Shown piece by piece: positions 17,115 to 25,405 of a stretch of 64,000 nt of DNA (position 1 is the first letter of the stretch; every line of letters begins with the position of its first letter). Position numbers and translations under genes: made by a program. Origin of the DNA: Martinezella tropici (GTDB taxonomy: Bacteria; Pseudomonadota; Alphaproteobacteria; Rhizobiales; Rhizobiaceae). The stretch is from contig JUHI01000004.1 in the NCBI GenBank assembly GCA_000799755.1, forward strand, positions 402,357 to 466,356, in the 5' to 3' direction. The notes under the pieces were generated by a model. The model worked only from the letters and a program-made list of their open reading frames with translations, ran no database searches and was not told the origin of the DNA.

Positions 17115-18115
17115 GGGTGCTGCCCTCCCGGCCCCGCGCTCCCGTCGACGGCGCCGGAGTTGGGATGGATGATGACGGTGGCAGTGCGTCCGGCGATCAG
17201 ACGCATGTCAGGCGGCGCGTGATCGATATGGACGCGAACAGGGATACGCTGAGCGAGACGCACCCAGTTGAACGTCGGATTGATATTCGCCAGCAGATTG
17301 CTGCTTTGGCTTCGCTCCCGATCGTCGATACCAGGAGAGATGCTCTGGACATGTCCTTCAAGGCGGCGCTCGCTTCCCATGAGCTGAACGCTCACGCGGT
17401 CGCCGACATGGATCTTCTCGAGCTTGGTTTCCTCGAAATAGCCGTCGATGTGCAACGAACTAGCATCGGCTATACCAAAAGCCGCATGACCGGCCGTCAG
17501 ATAGTCCCCAGGCCGGAGACTGACATTGGCTGCAATCCCATCGACGGGCGCAACGACCGTCGTGCGCTCGAGGTTGAGCCGGTCCGTGTTGCGGGCGGCG
17601 GTGGCCTGGGCGATCGCGGCTCGGGCTTGGCTCACCGACGCATTGGCCTGAGCCAACGCCGCTTCAAGTTGCCTGACCCGCGCGGTGCCTTGCTCGACCG
17701 TCTCGGTCGGCACCAGACCGCCGAGCTTGCGGTTGCGAGCGTCCTCGCGACGCGCCTGGGCAAGAAGTGTCGTCTGCGCCACAACGTCGGCTTGCGCCTT
17801 TTCCAATCCGGCCTCAGCAACCTGGAGAGACGCCTGGGCTTGCTGGAGAGATTCCTCGTATCGCTCGCGGTCGATGACGAACAGGGGCTGCCCCTTGTGC
17901 ACCGACATGTTGTCGACGACGAAAACCTGCGTGACCATGCCTGAAACGTCCGGTGCAACGCTTGCCACGTCGATCCGTATCCGACCGTCCCTTGTCCACG
18001 GGTCGACTTGGTAATAGCTCCAGAGCCAGCGGGCTGCGACGACCGCCACCACAATGAGGGCGAGCGTCAACACAACACGGCCGATCGGCGCCAGCAGCGC
18101 GGCGGTCGATTTCAC
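17111..18115 (-). CDS. HlyD/EmrA-type periplasmic adaptor (AaeA-like)
   Basis: 334 residues from GTG 18115 (VKSTAALLAPIGRVVLTLAL). The long open frame upstream of this lies over the DUF1656 gene and is not coding. One N-terminal membrane helix (10-30) is followed by a beta-barrel/lipoyl domain (RIRIDVASVAPDVSGMVTQV), a coiled-coil hairpin from about 75 to 180 rich in Ala/Gln/Glu, and the second lipoyl half (VVAPVDGIAANVSLRPGDYL). The order of neighbours, DUF1656 before and FUSC upstream, is that of aaeXAB. The GTG overlaps the DUF1656 stop. Confidence 0.9.
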   Translation of the reverse strand: MKSTAALLAPIGRVVLTLALIVVAVVAARWLWSYYQVDPWTRDGRIRIDVASVAPDVSGMVTQVFVVDNMSVHKGQPLFVIDRERYEESLQQAQASLQVAEAGLEKAQADVVAQTTLLAQARREDARNRKLGGLVPTETVEQGTARVRQLEAALAQANASVSQARAAIAQATAARNTDRLNLERTTVVAPVDGIAANVSLRPGDYLTAGHAAFGIADASSLHIDGYFEETKLEKIHVGDRVSVQLMGSERRLEGHVQSISPGIDDRERSQSSNLLANINPTFNWVRLAQRIPVRVHIDHAPPDMRLIAGRTATVIIHPNSGAVDGSAGPGGQHP

Positions 18116-18339
18116 AAATATCTCCCAACGATATCGGCCAACACCGGCAGGACTCGTGCTGCCGCGGCCCAAAGAATCGTAAAAATGGCCAGGTCGACCA
18201 GGCGGTGGTGCCACACAAGCCGATAAAAGCCCGACCACAGGAAAGCCCGCCTGAGAACGAGCAGAAACAGACCCGCAAAGCAGGCGGCGACGAGCGCGCT
18301 GCTGACGTACACGCCATCCAGATTGACCTCGCCAATCAT
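18112..18339 (-). CDS. DUF1656 small membrane protein (AaeX-like)
   Basis: 75 residues with two membrane helices (about 10-30 and 45-68) and the family opening EVNLDGVYVSSALVAA. DUF1656 proteins such as AaeX are encoded between or beside the FUSC pump and HlyD adaptor. Their function is not known, but the association is constant. The start overlaps the pump stop by four bases and the stop overlaps the adaptor GTG, so the gene is embedded in the operon. Confidence 0.88.
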   Translation of the reverse strand: MIGEVNLDGVYVSSALVAACFAGLFLLVLRRAFLWSGFYRLVWHHRLVDLAIFTILWAAAARVLPVLADIVGRYL

Positions 18340-20372
18340 GCTGTTGCGCCTTCCTGCCGATATGCTGACGCATGGGGCGACAGCGTGAGGCGAAGCCGCA
18401 TAGCGGCACTGACTCCGGCGTGCCGATCGCCGGCATCGGGAAGTTGCAGCATTCCTCTGATGGCCGCGTCGAGGTGATCGACGATATCCGAAGGGACTAG
18501 GGCAGTCTGACCGGCGGCGAGCGCGTCGAAATGCGCTGCGAGCTCGGTCAGGACAGTATCGATCTCCCGCTCGGCGCCGGCGCTGACGAGATCGTGGAGC
18601 CGGCGGAGTTCGACGATGCCGGTTCCCAGCCTCAGACCACGCAGAACCTCGCGCAGTTCGGGTTCTTCTCCCGTCTGAATGGCCGACAGGCGCGGCAGGA
18701 GGAGGCCGACGCGATCAAGCATCCGGCCTGCCCAAAGATTGGCGCTGGGCACCGACCGCGTCTTCGTCAGCGCAGCCAATTCCCTCCAGCCTGCGCGCAG
18801 GATGCGACGAACGGCACGCTGGGTCGGGACGACGCGAGCCAGCCCCAGGCCCACGAGCGCGAAGACCGGCCCCAGGAGGAAGGAAAAATAGTTATTCAAT
18901 ACCCCTGGCATGTCCGAGACATAGGTCGATCCCAGGGCGAGCATGGCGGAAAAGGCGACGATCGCGCCCAACGCGCTCACCATGATCTTCGGATAGGTGG
19001 AGAGCAGCCCGAGCATGCCCACGACCGGAAACAGCACGACCGCCAGCATGACGAAGCCATCGATCGCCGGAAGAATGGCAAACTGATAAAACAGCGTTAC
19101 GGGAAGGATGAGAACGGCGCCTGTCAGAAACGCTCGAACAGGCGGCGTGGGATCGTCGGCCACCGCGAACAGCGAGCAGCACATGGCGGCGACAGTGATG
19201 GTGAAGGGTGAGCCCTCCCACTGGATTGCGGTCGCGAACGCCGCGATGCCGATGACCGTCAGTCCGGCAACAGCGGCCGAGAGAAGTGCGATGCCTTTGT
19301 CGGTGTGAAGCCCGCGCGGTCTCGCGCTGCCAAGCAAACGGGTGATGTCCGAGTCTGGCTGGAGCACCGATGCCTTGACGGCCGTTGCCAGCACCAGACA
19401 TTCCTTCCAGGTCCCCATCAGTTCGGTCAGTCGATCGGCGAGGCTGACGACCAGCATATCTTCCCAGCCGGATCTGGGATTGAGTGTCGGAATACTCGCT
19501 GCAATATTGTTTTCAGCGGCGGCGCTAGCCTTGTCCTTTTCCGCACCGGCTGTGGCTACCCAGTCCGCGACCTGACGCGCCGCAGCCGCCAATTCATCGG
19601 TGTAGGATTCGGAATGACGCATTGCTTCGAGCGTGTCCTCCACCGCGGTGACTTGCGGAAGCAGGACTATCAGCCGTTCTTCGAGCGCCCACAGGGCACG
19701 CCGCCGTATGAGCGAAAAAGTGCCTTCGAACCGCCAGTCGGCCGCCATGAGGTTCATCTCGGTCAGGCGGCCGGCGACCTGGCTGGGCGCCGGCACGGGC
19801 GTCAATGTGCGAAGACCCTCAGCTATCCAGATGCGAGCGTCGGCAATGATCCCGTCGAGCCGCTCGAAAATTGCAACCGAGACGCTGCGCGGAAAGAGGA
19901 TGCTCTGCACGACCGCTGGAGCAAGCACGCCAATGATAATCTCCTCCGACCGCGCGACGGCGATATCGAAGATCGCTTCGGGGTGGGTCGCAGTCGAAAG
20001 ACCGACAAGCGCTGCGGTATATCCCGGCAGCATAAACAGATACGAGCGTGGTGAACGATCAAGCAGGCCGAAGAACACGCATAGCGCGATCCAGACTGCG
20101 ATCGCCAAAATCATCAGTTCAGGCGAATTGACCAGATTGGGCACAAGGATTACGGCAACGATGGCGCCGACAATCGTGCCTGCCGCGCGGTAAAAAGCTT
20201 TCGCCCAGATCGCGCCGACGAGCGGCCTCGTCGGCTGAACGATGAAAACCGTCGCCATTGCCCACCACGGATTGGGCAGGTCCAGCGCCAAGGCGACATA
20301 GAGAGCGAGAATGACCGCGAGGTAACCGCTGATTGCGAACAGGAGCGCGCGAGGCGAAGGCCGCGCGATCAT
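18336..20372 (-). CDS. FUSC-family efflux pump (AaeB-like)
   Basis: 678 residues from MIARPSPRALLFAISG, where the first membrane helix begins at once; an upstream ATG at 20441 adds 23 polar residues. There are two blocks of about six membrane helices (12-165 and 365-515), each followed by a cytosolic helical domain. The FUSC signature is visible in NPWWAMATVFIVQPTRPLVGA, and the second block has IQWEGSPFTITVAAM. In E. coli AaeB exports hydroxylated aromatic acids. It is the first gene of the leftward operon; no tandem CTTAAG box precedes it, so it appears outside that regulon. Confidence 0.88.
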   Translation of the reverse strand: MIARPSPRALLFAISGYLAVILALYVALALDLPNPWWAMATVFIVQPTRPLVGAIWAKAFYRAAGTIVGAIVAVILVPNLVNSPELMILAIAVWIALCVFFGLLDRSPRSYLFMLPGYTAALVGLSTATHPEAIFDIAVARSEEIIIGVLAPAVVQSILFPRSVSVAIFERLDGIIADARIWIAEGLRTLTPVPAPSQVAGRLTEMNLMAADWRFEGTFSLIRRRALWALEERLIVLLPQVTAVEDTLEAMRHSESYTDELAAAARQVADWVATAGAEKDKASAAAENNIAASIPTLNPRSGWEDMLVVSLADRLTELMGTWKECLVLATAVKASVLQPDSDITRLLGSARPRGLHTDKGIALLSAAVAGLTVIGIAAFATAIQWEGSPFTITVAAMCCSLFAVADDPTPPVRAFLTGAVLILPVTLFYQFAILPAIDGFVMLAVVLFPVVGMLGLLSTYPKIMVSALGAIVAFSAMLALGSTYVSDMPGVLNNYFSFLLGPVFALVGLGLARVVPTQRAVRRILRAGWRELAALTKTRSVPSANLWAGRMLDRVGLLLPRLSAIQTGEEPELREVLRGLRLGTGIVELRRLHDLVSAGAEREIDTVLTELAAHFDALAAGQTALVPSDIVDHLDAAIRGMLQLPDAGDRHAGVSAAMRLRLTLSPHASAYRQEGATA

Positions 20373-20965
20373 CTGACTCGACCGACAGTTTCGAGCCAAT
20401 CCATGGTTCGACGGACCTGCGTCGAATGGCCGTTCGGCCACCGGAGCCCGTTAATCAGATTGAATTGTCCGGAGACGCAATGCCACAGTGCAAGCACGAG
20501 GCGCATTGAAGAGCCGTTCGGCGAGCACGGCAGCGAGTTGGCAGTGTAGGACATAGATTAGCGGCTCAACGGGTGAACGGATGCTCCAGATGCGAGAGCC
20601 AGGCAGCGCGCCAGCTCGGCACCCCATCTTCGAATTTCGGGCGCGAACCGGTTGCACTGCGTTCTCATGAACTTCCGCAGTTCAGTTTCAAAAAAATGCA
20701 GGCACTCCCGCTCGAGCACAGCGACCATGCGAGACACGGAAGCTAAGGGCCCCAGCAATCCTCGATGCACTTCGGAAAATAACCTGCGGGCTAACGGTAA
20801 CCTCGACCTATCAAGAGGTCTAAGACCGAATTGGTCGCGCGCGGTACTTTTAAGGTATCGTTCTGTGGGTCTCGCGCGGCCACATGCTGTCACCGGCCGG
20901 CCATGCCCATGTATCCGTGCCAACTTCACTCTCTCCCGCCGAGGTGATCGCAGTCGGATATCCAC
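20373..20965. other. Gap without a confident gene
   Basis: About 590 bases between the pump gene and tandem box 3. The only sizeable open frame that is not obviously a shadow is on the minus strand (20558-20965, 135 residues). It has an Arg/Leu-rich stretch (FFETELRKFMRTQ, APEIRRWGAELARCLA), but I recognise no family and see no ribosome site. It could be a decayed regulator of the pump operon. No repeats or insertion-sequence ends were seen. Confidence 0.4.
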
Positions 20966-20982
20966 CTTAAGCCAGCCTTAAG
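20966..20982. promoter_or_regulatory. PmrA/QseB-type tandem box 3
   Basis: Perfect CTTAAG-CCAGC-CTTAAG, 69 bp before the second dsbA-like start at 21052. The distance equals that of box 1 to the first dsbA-like gene (69 bp), so the two promoters are probably built alike. Confidence 0.75.
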
Positions 20983-21051
20983 GTAGCCGTCGTGGGTCTC
21001 GCTTGCGGGGAGACGCCATCCTGCCTCCCGTACAACCGAAGGAGGTCCTGG

Positions 21052-21699
21052 ATGCAAGTTCTGACACGTCGCGGCGCTATGATCGCTATCGGGAGTGCGG
21101 TCGTTTCCGTGCCTGCCTTGCAAAGCGTAGCCCTTGGACAATACGCCGACGTGTCCAAGGAAATGATCCTCAACGATCCGGCGGCGCCAGTTTCGGGAAA
21201 TCCGCGGGGCGACCTTACGATCGTCAACTTCACTGATTACAACTGCCCTTACTGCAAAAAGGCGGCGCCCGACCTCGACCGCGTCGTCAAGGAGGACGGC
21301 AAGATCCGCCTCGTCTACAAGGATTGGCCCGTCATCAAACCAACGTCGATCGACGGCGCAATCATGGCTCTCGCGGCGAAGTACCAGGGCAAGTACGACA
21401 TTGCCCATCACGCCCTGATGGCTATTCCCGCGGTCCCCAAGATAGGAATCACGAAAGAAAGAATGCGGGAAGGCCTGCAGACTGCCGGCATCGACATGCC
21501 GCGGCTGGACGCGGACGTGCAATCGAAATCCGCGGAGATCGAGACGCTGATCAAACGCAACATGGCACAGGCAGATTCTCTGGGCCTGTCGGGCACGCCG
21601 ACCTATCTCATCGGTTCGTTCATGGCATCGACCCTCGACTATCAGGGCTTCAAACAGGTCGTCGCCGACGCACGCGCAAAGCAGGCCGCGGCGAAATGA
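21052..21699 (+). CDS. DsbA-family periplasmic thiol:disulfide protein 2
   Basis: 215 residues with GGAGG at 21041-21045 before ATG 21052. The signal peptide is about 1-30. The active site is CPYC (Cys65, Cys68) in NFTDYNCPYCKKAAPD and the cis-proline loop is GTPTYLIG. It is a clear paralogue of the protein at 3827 (same length, long shared stretches such as KRNMAQ and TLDYQGFKQVVADARA) but differs in the central XX dipeptide (PY against PF), which tunes redox potential in this family. It stands alone between boxes 3 and 4, upstream of dsbD, which could keep it reduced. Confidence 0.92.
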   Translation: MQVLTRRGAMIAIGSAVVSVPALQSVALGQYADVSKEMILNDPAAPVSGNPRGDLTIVNFTDYNCPYCKKAAPDLDRVVKEDGKIRLVYKDWPVIKPTSIDGAIMALAAKYQGKYDIAHHALMAIPAVPKIGITKERMREGLQTAGIDMPRLDADVQSKSAEIETLIKRNMAQADSLGLSGTPTYLIGSFMASTLDYQGFKQVVADARAKQAAAK

Positions 21700-21745
21700 A
21701 TCCGCCGTCGGGTATCACCTTCCGACATGGATCCGACGAGCACCC

Positions 21746-21762
21746 CTTAAGCCTGCCTTAAG
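21746..21762. promoter_or_regulatory. PmrA/QseB-type tandem box 4
   Basis: Perfect CTTAAG-CCTGC-CTTAAG in the short gap between the second dsbA-like gene and dsbD. It lies 50 bp before the preferred TTG start at 21813. It should give the dsbD-tlpA-ldt unit its own promoter. Confidence 0.75.
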
Positions 21763-21812
21763 CTGCCGATCAGACCTCTCCCGCCGTCATCTCATTGAGC
21801 GGGAGCGTGCCA

Positions 21813-23669
21813 TTGTCTGCGAGAACTGTCTGGTCTGTCCTTATTGCTGCCTTAATGACCGCACTCGCAGCGGTCTCCGCGATGCCGGCATCTGCCCAGG
21901 TGACATCGACGGGAGCCATGCCGCTTCCTGTCGATCAGGCGTTTCAGCTTTCCGCTTCACGGCAGGCCGACGGAAATGTCAGACTCCAGTGGACGATCGC
22001 GCCAGGCTACTACCTTTATCGGGACCAATTCGGTGTCAGGCGCGGTGCGGCCGACCTTGCGGTTCGCGAGCTGCTGGGGAATGCGCAGAGCAAGGACGAC
22101 CCGACATTCGGCCCTTCCACGGTCTTCCACGATCACGTCACCGCCGTGCTTCCCCTCGACGCTTCCGCTCCCGGCCCCCTCGAGGTTCGCTATCAGGGAT
22201 GCCAGGAAAACGGCATCTGCTATCCGCCAATTGTCCGGCACATCGATGCGGCGACGCTGACTGTCGCCGCCCCTGAAGAGCGAACCCCGACAGCCCTAGC
22301 GAATGAATGGACAGCGCCGAGCTCCGCAGCACCGGTGAACGGCATCACCATCGCTGCGGACGATGGTGGCATGATCGGCTCGCTGTTGAAGGACGGCGGC
22401 GTCGCGATGGTGCTGGCGAGCTTCCTGCTGTTCGGTGTGTTGCTGGCCTTCACCCCTTGCGTCTTTCCCATGTACCCGATCCTCGCGGGGGCAATCGCCC
22501 GTCAGGGTGATTCCGTCACCGCACTCAAAGGCTTCACCCTGTCGCTTGCCTATGTGGTCGCCATGGCCACCGCATTCGGTCTGCTTGGCGTCGTTGCTGC
22601 CTGGTCCGGCCAGAACCTGCAGATGGCTCTTCAGTCTCCTCTCGCGATCGGCGCCGTCTCGGTTCTGTTTGTCGTACTGGCCCTGTCCATGTTCGGCCTG
22701 TTCGAGCTGCAACTGCCATCGAGCTGGGTCGCTGTGATCGGCCGGCTCGGACAGGGAAATCGCGGTTCGCTGGCCTCGGCCGGACTGCTCGGCTTCACCT
22801 CCGCGCTGATCGTTGGCCCGTGCGTCACCGCGCCGCTTGCCGGTGCACTCATCTATATCGCCCAGACCGGCAACGTCGCGCTCGGCGCGGCATCACTTTT
22901 CGCACTTGGCCTCGGCAAGGGTATTCCGCTGATCGCCTTCGGCACGCTCGGCCCAAAGGCTTTGCCCAAGGCCGGAGCGTGGATGATTGCGGTGCGGCAG
23001 GGCTTCGGCTTCGTGTTCGTGGCGACTGCCATCTGGATGATCTCGCGCCTCATTCCTGGCGAGGCCGGTCTCGCGCTCTGGGCTCTGTTCGCCATCGGTC
23101 TGGCGGTCTGGCTCGGGGCGTTCGATTCGCTCAGTGCAGATGCCCCAGGGCGACGCCGAACCGCCAAGGCCGCCGGAATTGCAGCAGCACTCTATGGCGT
23201 CATCCTGGCCGTCGGCGCCGCGAGCGGCAGCGGTGATCCCTTTCGGCCTCTCGGCAACCTTCTCGCGCAAGCCGGCGGCGGCGCCGGGCCGATGCAGTCG
23301 TCGGCGTCGGCCTTCCGGACCGCCGGTACGGCGGCTGCGTTTCGCACGGCGACCGCAGACCGCAACGGCAAACCCAGCCTTCTCTATGTCACGGCCGATT
23401 GGTGCGTCACCTGCGCGGTCATCGATCGCACCGTCCTTCCAGACCCTGCCATCCAATCCATCATGGCGCGCTTCAACCTGATCAAGCTCGACGTCAGCAG
23501 CAACACACCCGAACAGCGGCAGATCATGGAAAGCCTTCAGGTTGTCGGCCCGCCAACCATGATCTTTGTCGATGCCAGTGGTCGCGAGACCACGGGCACA
23601 CGCCTCGTCGGTGACGTGACCAAGGCCAGCCTGCAGGCCTCGGTCGACCGGATGGGCGCGCCCCGATGA
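21813..23669 (+). CDS. dsbD: DsbD, thiol:disulfide interchange protein
   Basis: 618 residues from TTG 21813, chosen because GGGAG lies seven bases before it and the product then opens with a good signal peptide (ARTVWSVLIAALMTALAAV, cleaved after ASA). In-frame TTG 21795 and GTG 21807 are alternatives. All three redox domains are complete. The periplasmic alpha domain has CQENGIC. The eight-helix membrane domain has its two cysteines in FTPCVFPMYP and VGPCVTAPL. The C-terminal thioredoxin domain has WCVTC and the cis-proline PPTMIF. DsbD carries electrons from cytosolic thioredoxin across the membrane to periplasmic DsbC/DsbG/TlpA-type partners. Tandem box 4 precedes it and its stop overlaps the next start. 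Confidence 0.95.
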   Translation: MSARTVWSVLIAALMTALAAVSAMPASAQVTSTGAMPLPVDQAFQLSASRQADGNVRLQWTIAPGYYLYRDQFGVRRGAADLAVRELLGNAQSKDDPTFGPSTVFHDHVTAVLPLDASAPGPLEVRYQGCQENGICYPPIVRHIDAATLTVAAPEERTPTALANEWTAPSSAAPVNGITIAADDGGMIGSLLKDGGVAMVLASFLLFGVLLAFTPCVFPMYPILAGAIARQGDSVTALKGFTLSLAYVVAMATAFGLLGVVAAWSGQNLQMALQSPLAIGAVSVLFVVLALSMFGLFELQLPSSWVAVIGRLGQGNRGSLASAGLLGFTSALIVGPCVTAPLAGALIYIAQTGNVALGAASLFALGLGKGIPLIAFGTLGPKALPKAGAWMIAVRQGFGFVFVATAIWMISRLIPGEAGLALWALFAIGLAVWLGAFDSLSADAPGRRRTAKAAGIAAALYGVILAVGAASGSGDPFRPLGNLLAQAGGGAGPMQSSASAFRTAGTAAAFRTATADRNGKPSLLYVTADWCVTCAVIDRTVLPDPAIQSIMARFNLIKLDVSSNTPEQRQIMESLQVVGPPTMIFVDASGRETTGTRLVGDVTKASLQASVDRMGAPR

Positions 23670-24469
23670 ACGCGGTCAGTATCGGACCACTGGTCTTTGC
23701 CTCTGACCGGTTCGCCGCCGTGCTCGGCATCCTTGCTTTCCTGCTCGTCACCACGATCCTCGCTCGTCGCGTCGAGCCTGCGATCGGCAGATGGTCGACC
23801 TGGACACTCGCCGGTGGACTGATCGCGGCCCGCCTCGGCCACGTCGCGCTGCACTGGGAGAGCTTCGCCGGCGAACCGTGGAGGGTGCTCGCAATCTGGC
23901 AGGGCGGCTTTCAGCCGGTTGCTGGTCTCATCGGTGTCGTGATCGTCAGCATTTTCTTCATCCGCTCTCTCGTGAGCGGCCTTGCGGCTGCCGGCGCGCT
24001 TGGCCTCGGACTGGTCATCTGGATCGGTGTCACGCAGCTTACCCAGGCTACTCTTGGCCAGCCCGCGCCGACCGTCGCGCTTCAGCAAATGGACGGCCCC
24101 GCGATGGCGGTGAGCGACGTCGCCGGCAAGCCCGCCGTCATCAATCTTTGGGCAAGTTGGTGCCCGCCCTGCCGGAGGGAGATGCCGCTGCTCGCCGAGG
24201 TCGCCGCAAGCCGACACGACGTCACCTTTCTCTTCGTCAACCAGGGCGAGGGATCGGAGAATATCCGCTCTTATCTCTCTTCGCAGAATCTCAAGCTCGA
24301 TCGCGTGCTGCTCGACCAATCAATGCAGATCCCCCGGCATTACGGGACGATGGGGCTTCCTGTCACACTCTTCCTGAGAGCCGACGGAACACTCGCCGCC
24401 ATGCACATCGGCGAAATCTCGCGCGAAGCCCTCAACGCCAATATCGAAAAACTGGCGGGTCCGACATGA
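23666..24469 (+). CDS. Membrane-anchored TlpA-type thioredoxin with Lgt-like N-terminus
   Basis: 267 residues. Four membrane helices (about 14-32, 45-63, 78-98 and 104-124) are followed by a thioredoxin/TlpA domain with active site WCPPC (Cys166, Cys169) and cis-proline in MGLPVTLFL. The membrane part is not generic: GPLVFASDRFAAVLG, ARLGHVALHW and RVLAIWQGGF follow the layout of prolipoprotein diacylglyceryl transferase, Lgt. The Lgt His-Gly signature is absent (QPVAG where Lgt has FHGG), so the part is probably only an anchor. The ATG overlaps the dsbD stop (ATGA). The thioredoxin domain faces the periplasm and is a likely DsbD client. Confidence 0.88.
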   Translation: MNAVSIGPLVFASDRFAAVLGILAFLLVTTILARRVEPAIGRWSTWTLAGGLIAARLGHVALHWESFAGEPWRVLAIWQGGFQPVAGLIGVVIVSIFFIRSLVSGLAAAGALGLGLVIWIGVTQLTQATLGQPAPTVALQQMDGPAMAVSDVAGKPAVINLWASWCPPCRREMPLLAEVAASRHDVTFLFVNQGEGSENIRSYLSSQNLKLDRVLLDQSMQIPRHYGTMGLPVTLFLRADGTLAAMHIGEISREALNANIEKLAGPT

Positions 24470-24578
24470 CGCGGGCACCGCCCGCGCGAAGCGCGGTCTT
24501 CCCGCTTTCCTTCACCGCGAATCTGAACCATCCGCTCTGCTCAACCGGCAGCGCGGACTAACGCCGCATGAGCTTTCG

Positions 24579-25238
24579 ATGACATCTACGAACAAAAACA
24601 GCCTGGCTTCCACGTTTCTGATCAGCCTCGCTCTTGCCGGCTGCACCACCACCACGATGCCGTCTACCGCCGTTACCCGGCCTCTCGAGCAGCCGCAGGC
24701 GGCAAGCGCGAGCTACACGGCAGAAACGGACGAGAAGTTTCCCGTTCCAGAGATCGACGCCTCAGAGATCAATCCCAGAAACCTGCGCAAACAGGTGAAT
24801 TATCGCACGCCCTATCCGCCGGGCACGATCGTCGTCGATACGAAGAACCGCTTCGTCTACCTCGTACAGGAGGGCGGGAAGGCGATCAGGTATGGCGTCG
24901 GGGTTGGTCGTGAAGGGCTCGAATTCACCGGCACCGCCAATATCGCCTGGAAACAGGCGTGGCCTCGGTGGACACCGACACCGGACATGATCAGGCGGGA
25001 CCCGCAGAGATACGCGCGCTGGGCCGATGGAATGGAGGGCGGGCCGCAGAATCCCCTGGGTGCGCGGGCGCTCTATCTGTTCAAAAATGGCAAGGACACG
25101 CTGTTCCGCATCCACGGCACCAATGAGCCGCAGAGCATTGGTCACGCCGTCTCGTCGGGCTGCATTCGAATGATGAACCAGGACGTCATCGATCTTTATC
25201 GCCGCGTGCCGCCTGGCACCAAGGTGGTCGTGTTGTAA
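24579..25238 (+). CDS. L,D-transpeptidase lipoprotein 1 (YkuD domain)
   Basis: 219 residues with a lipobox LALAGC (Cys22), a Thr/Ser-rich linker and a YkuD catalytic domain from about 75. The active-site motif HGTNEPQSIGHAVSSGCIR carries the nucleophile Cys195. Such enzymes make 3-3 peptidoglycan cross-links or attach proteins to the wall. The RPQNPLG-like loop (GPQNPLGARALYLF) is normal for the family. It lies 109 bp after the TlpA gene, in the same direction, without a tandem box of its own, so it may be read from the dsbD promoter. It is a paralogue of the gene at 25406, which faces it. Confidence 0.92.
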   Translation: MTSTNKNSLASTFLISLALAGCTTTTMPSTAVTRPLEQPQAASASYTAETDEKFPVPEIDASEINPRNLRKQVNYRTPYPPGTIVVDTKNRFVYLVQEGGKAIRYGVGVGREGLEFTGTANIAWKQAWPRWTPTPDMIRRDPQRYARWADGMEGGPQNPLGARALYLFKNGKDTLFRIHGTNEPQSIGHAVSSGCIRMMNQDVIDLYRRVPPGTKVVVL

Positions 25239-25405
25239 CCACGAGAAGTCAATGCAGGAAACCGCGTGCTCCCGCGCGGCTGATCAAGCACATATTGCCA
25301 CGTTCATATCCTCGCAATGCTGTACTATGGCGAGGGCCGAAGTAATTCGCATGCAACGTAGTAGGCGCTGGTCGCGACGAACGGCGTCTCTTTCATGCCA
25401 ATGGA

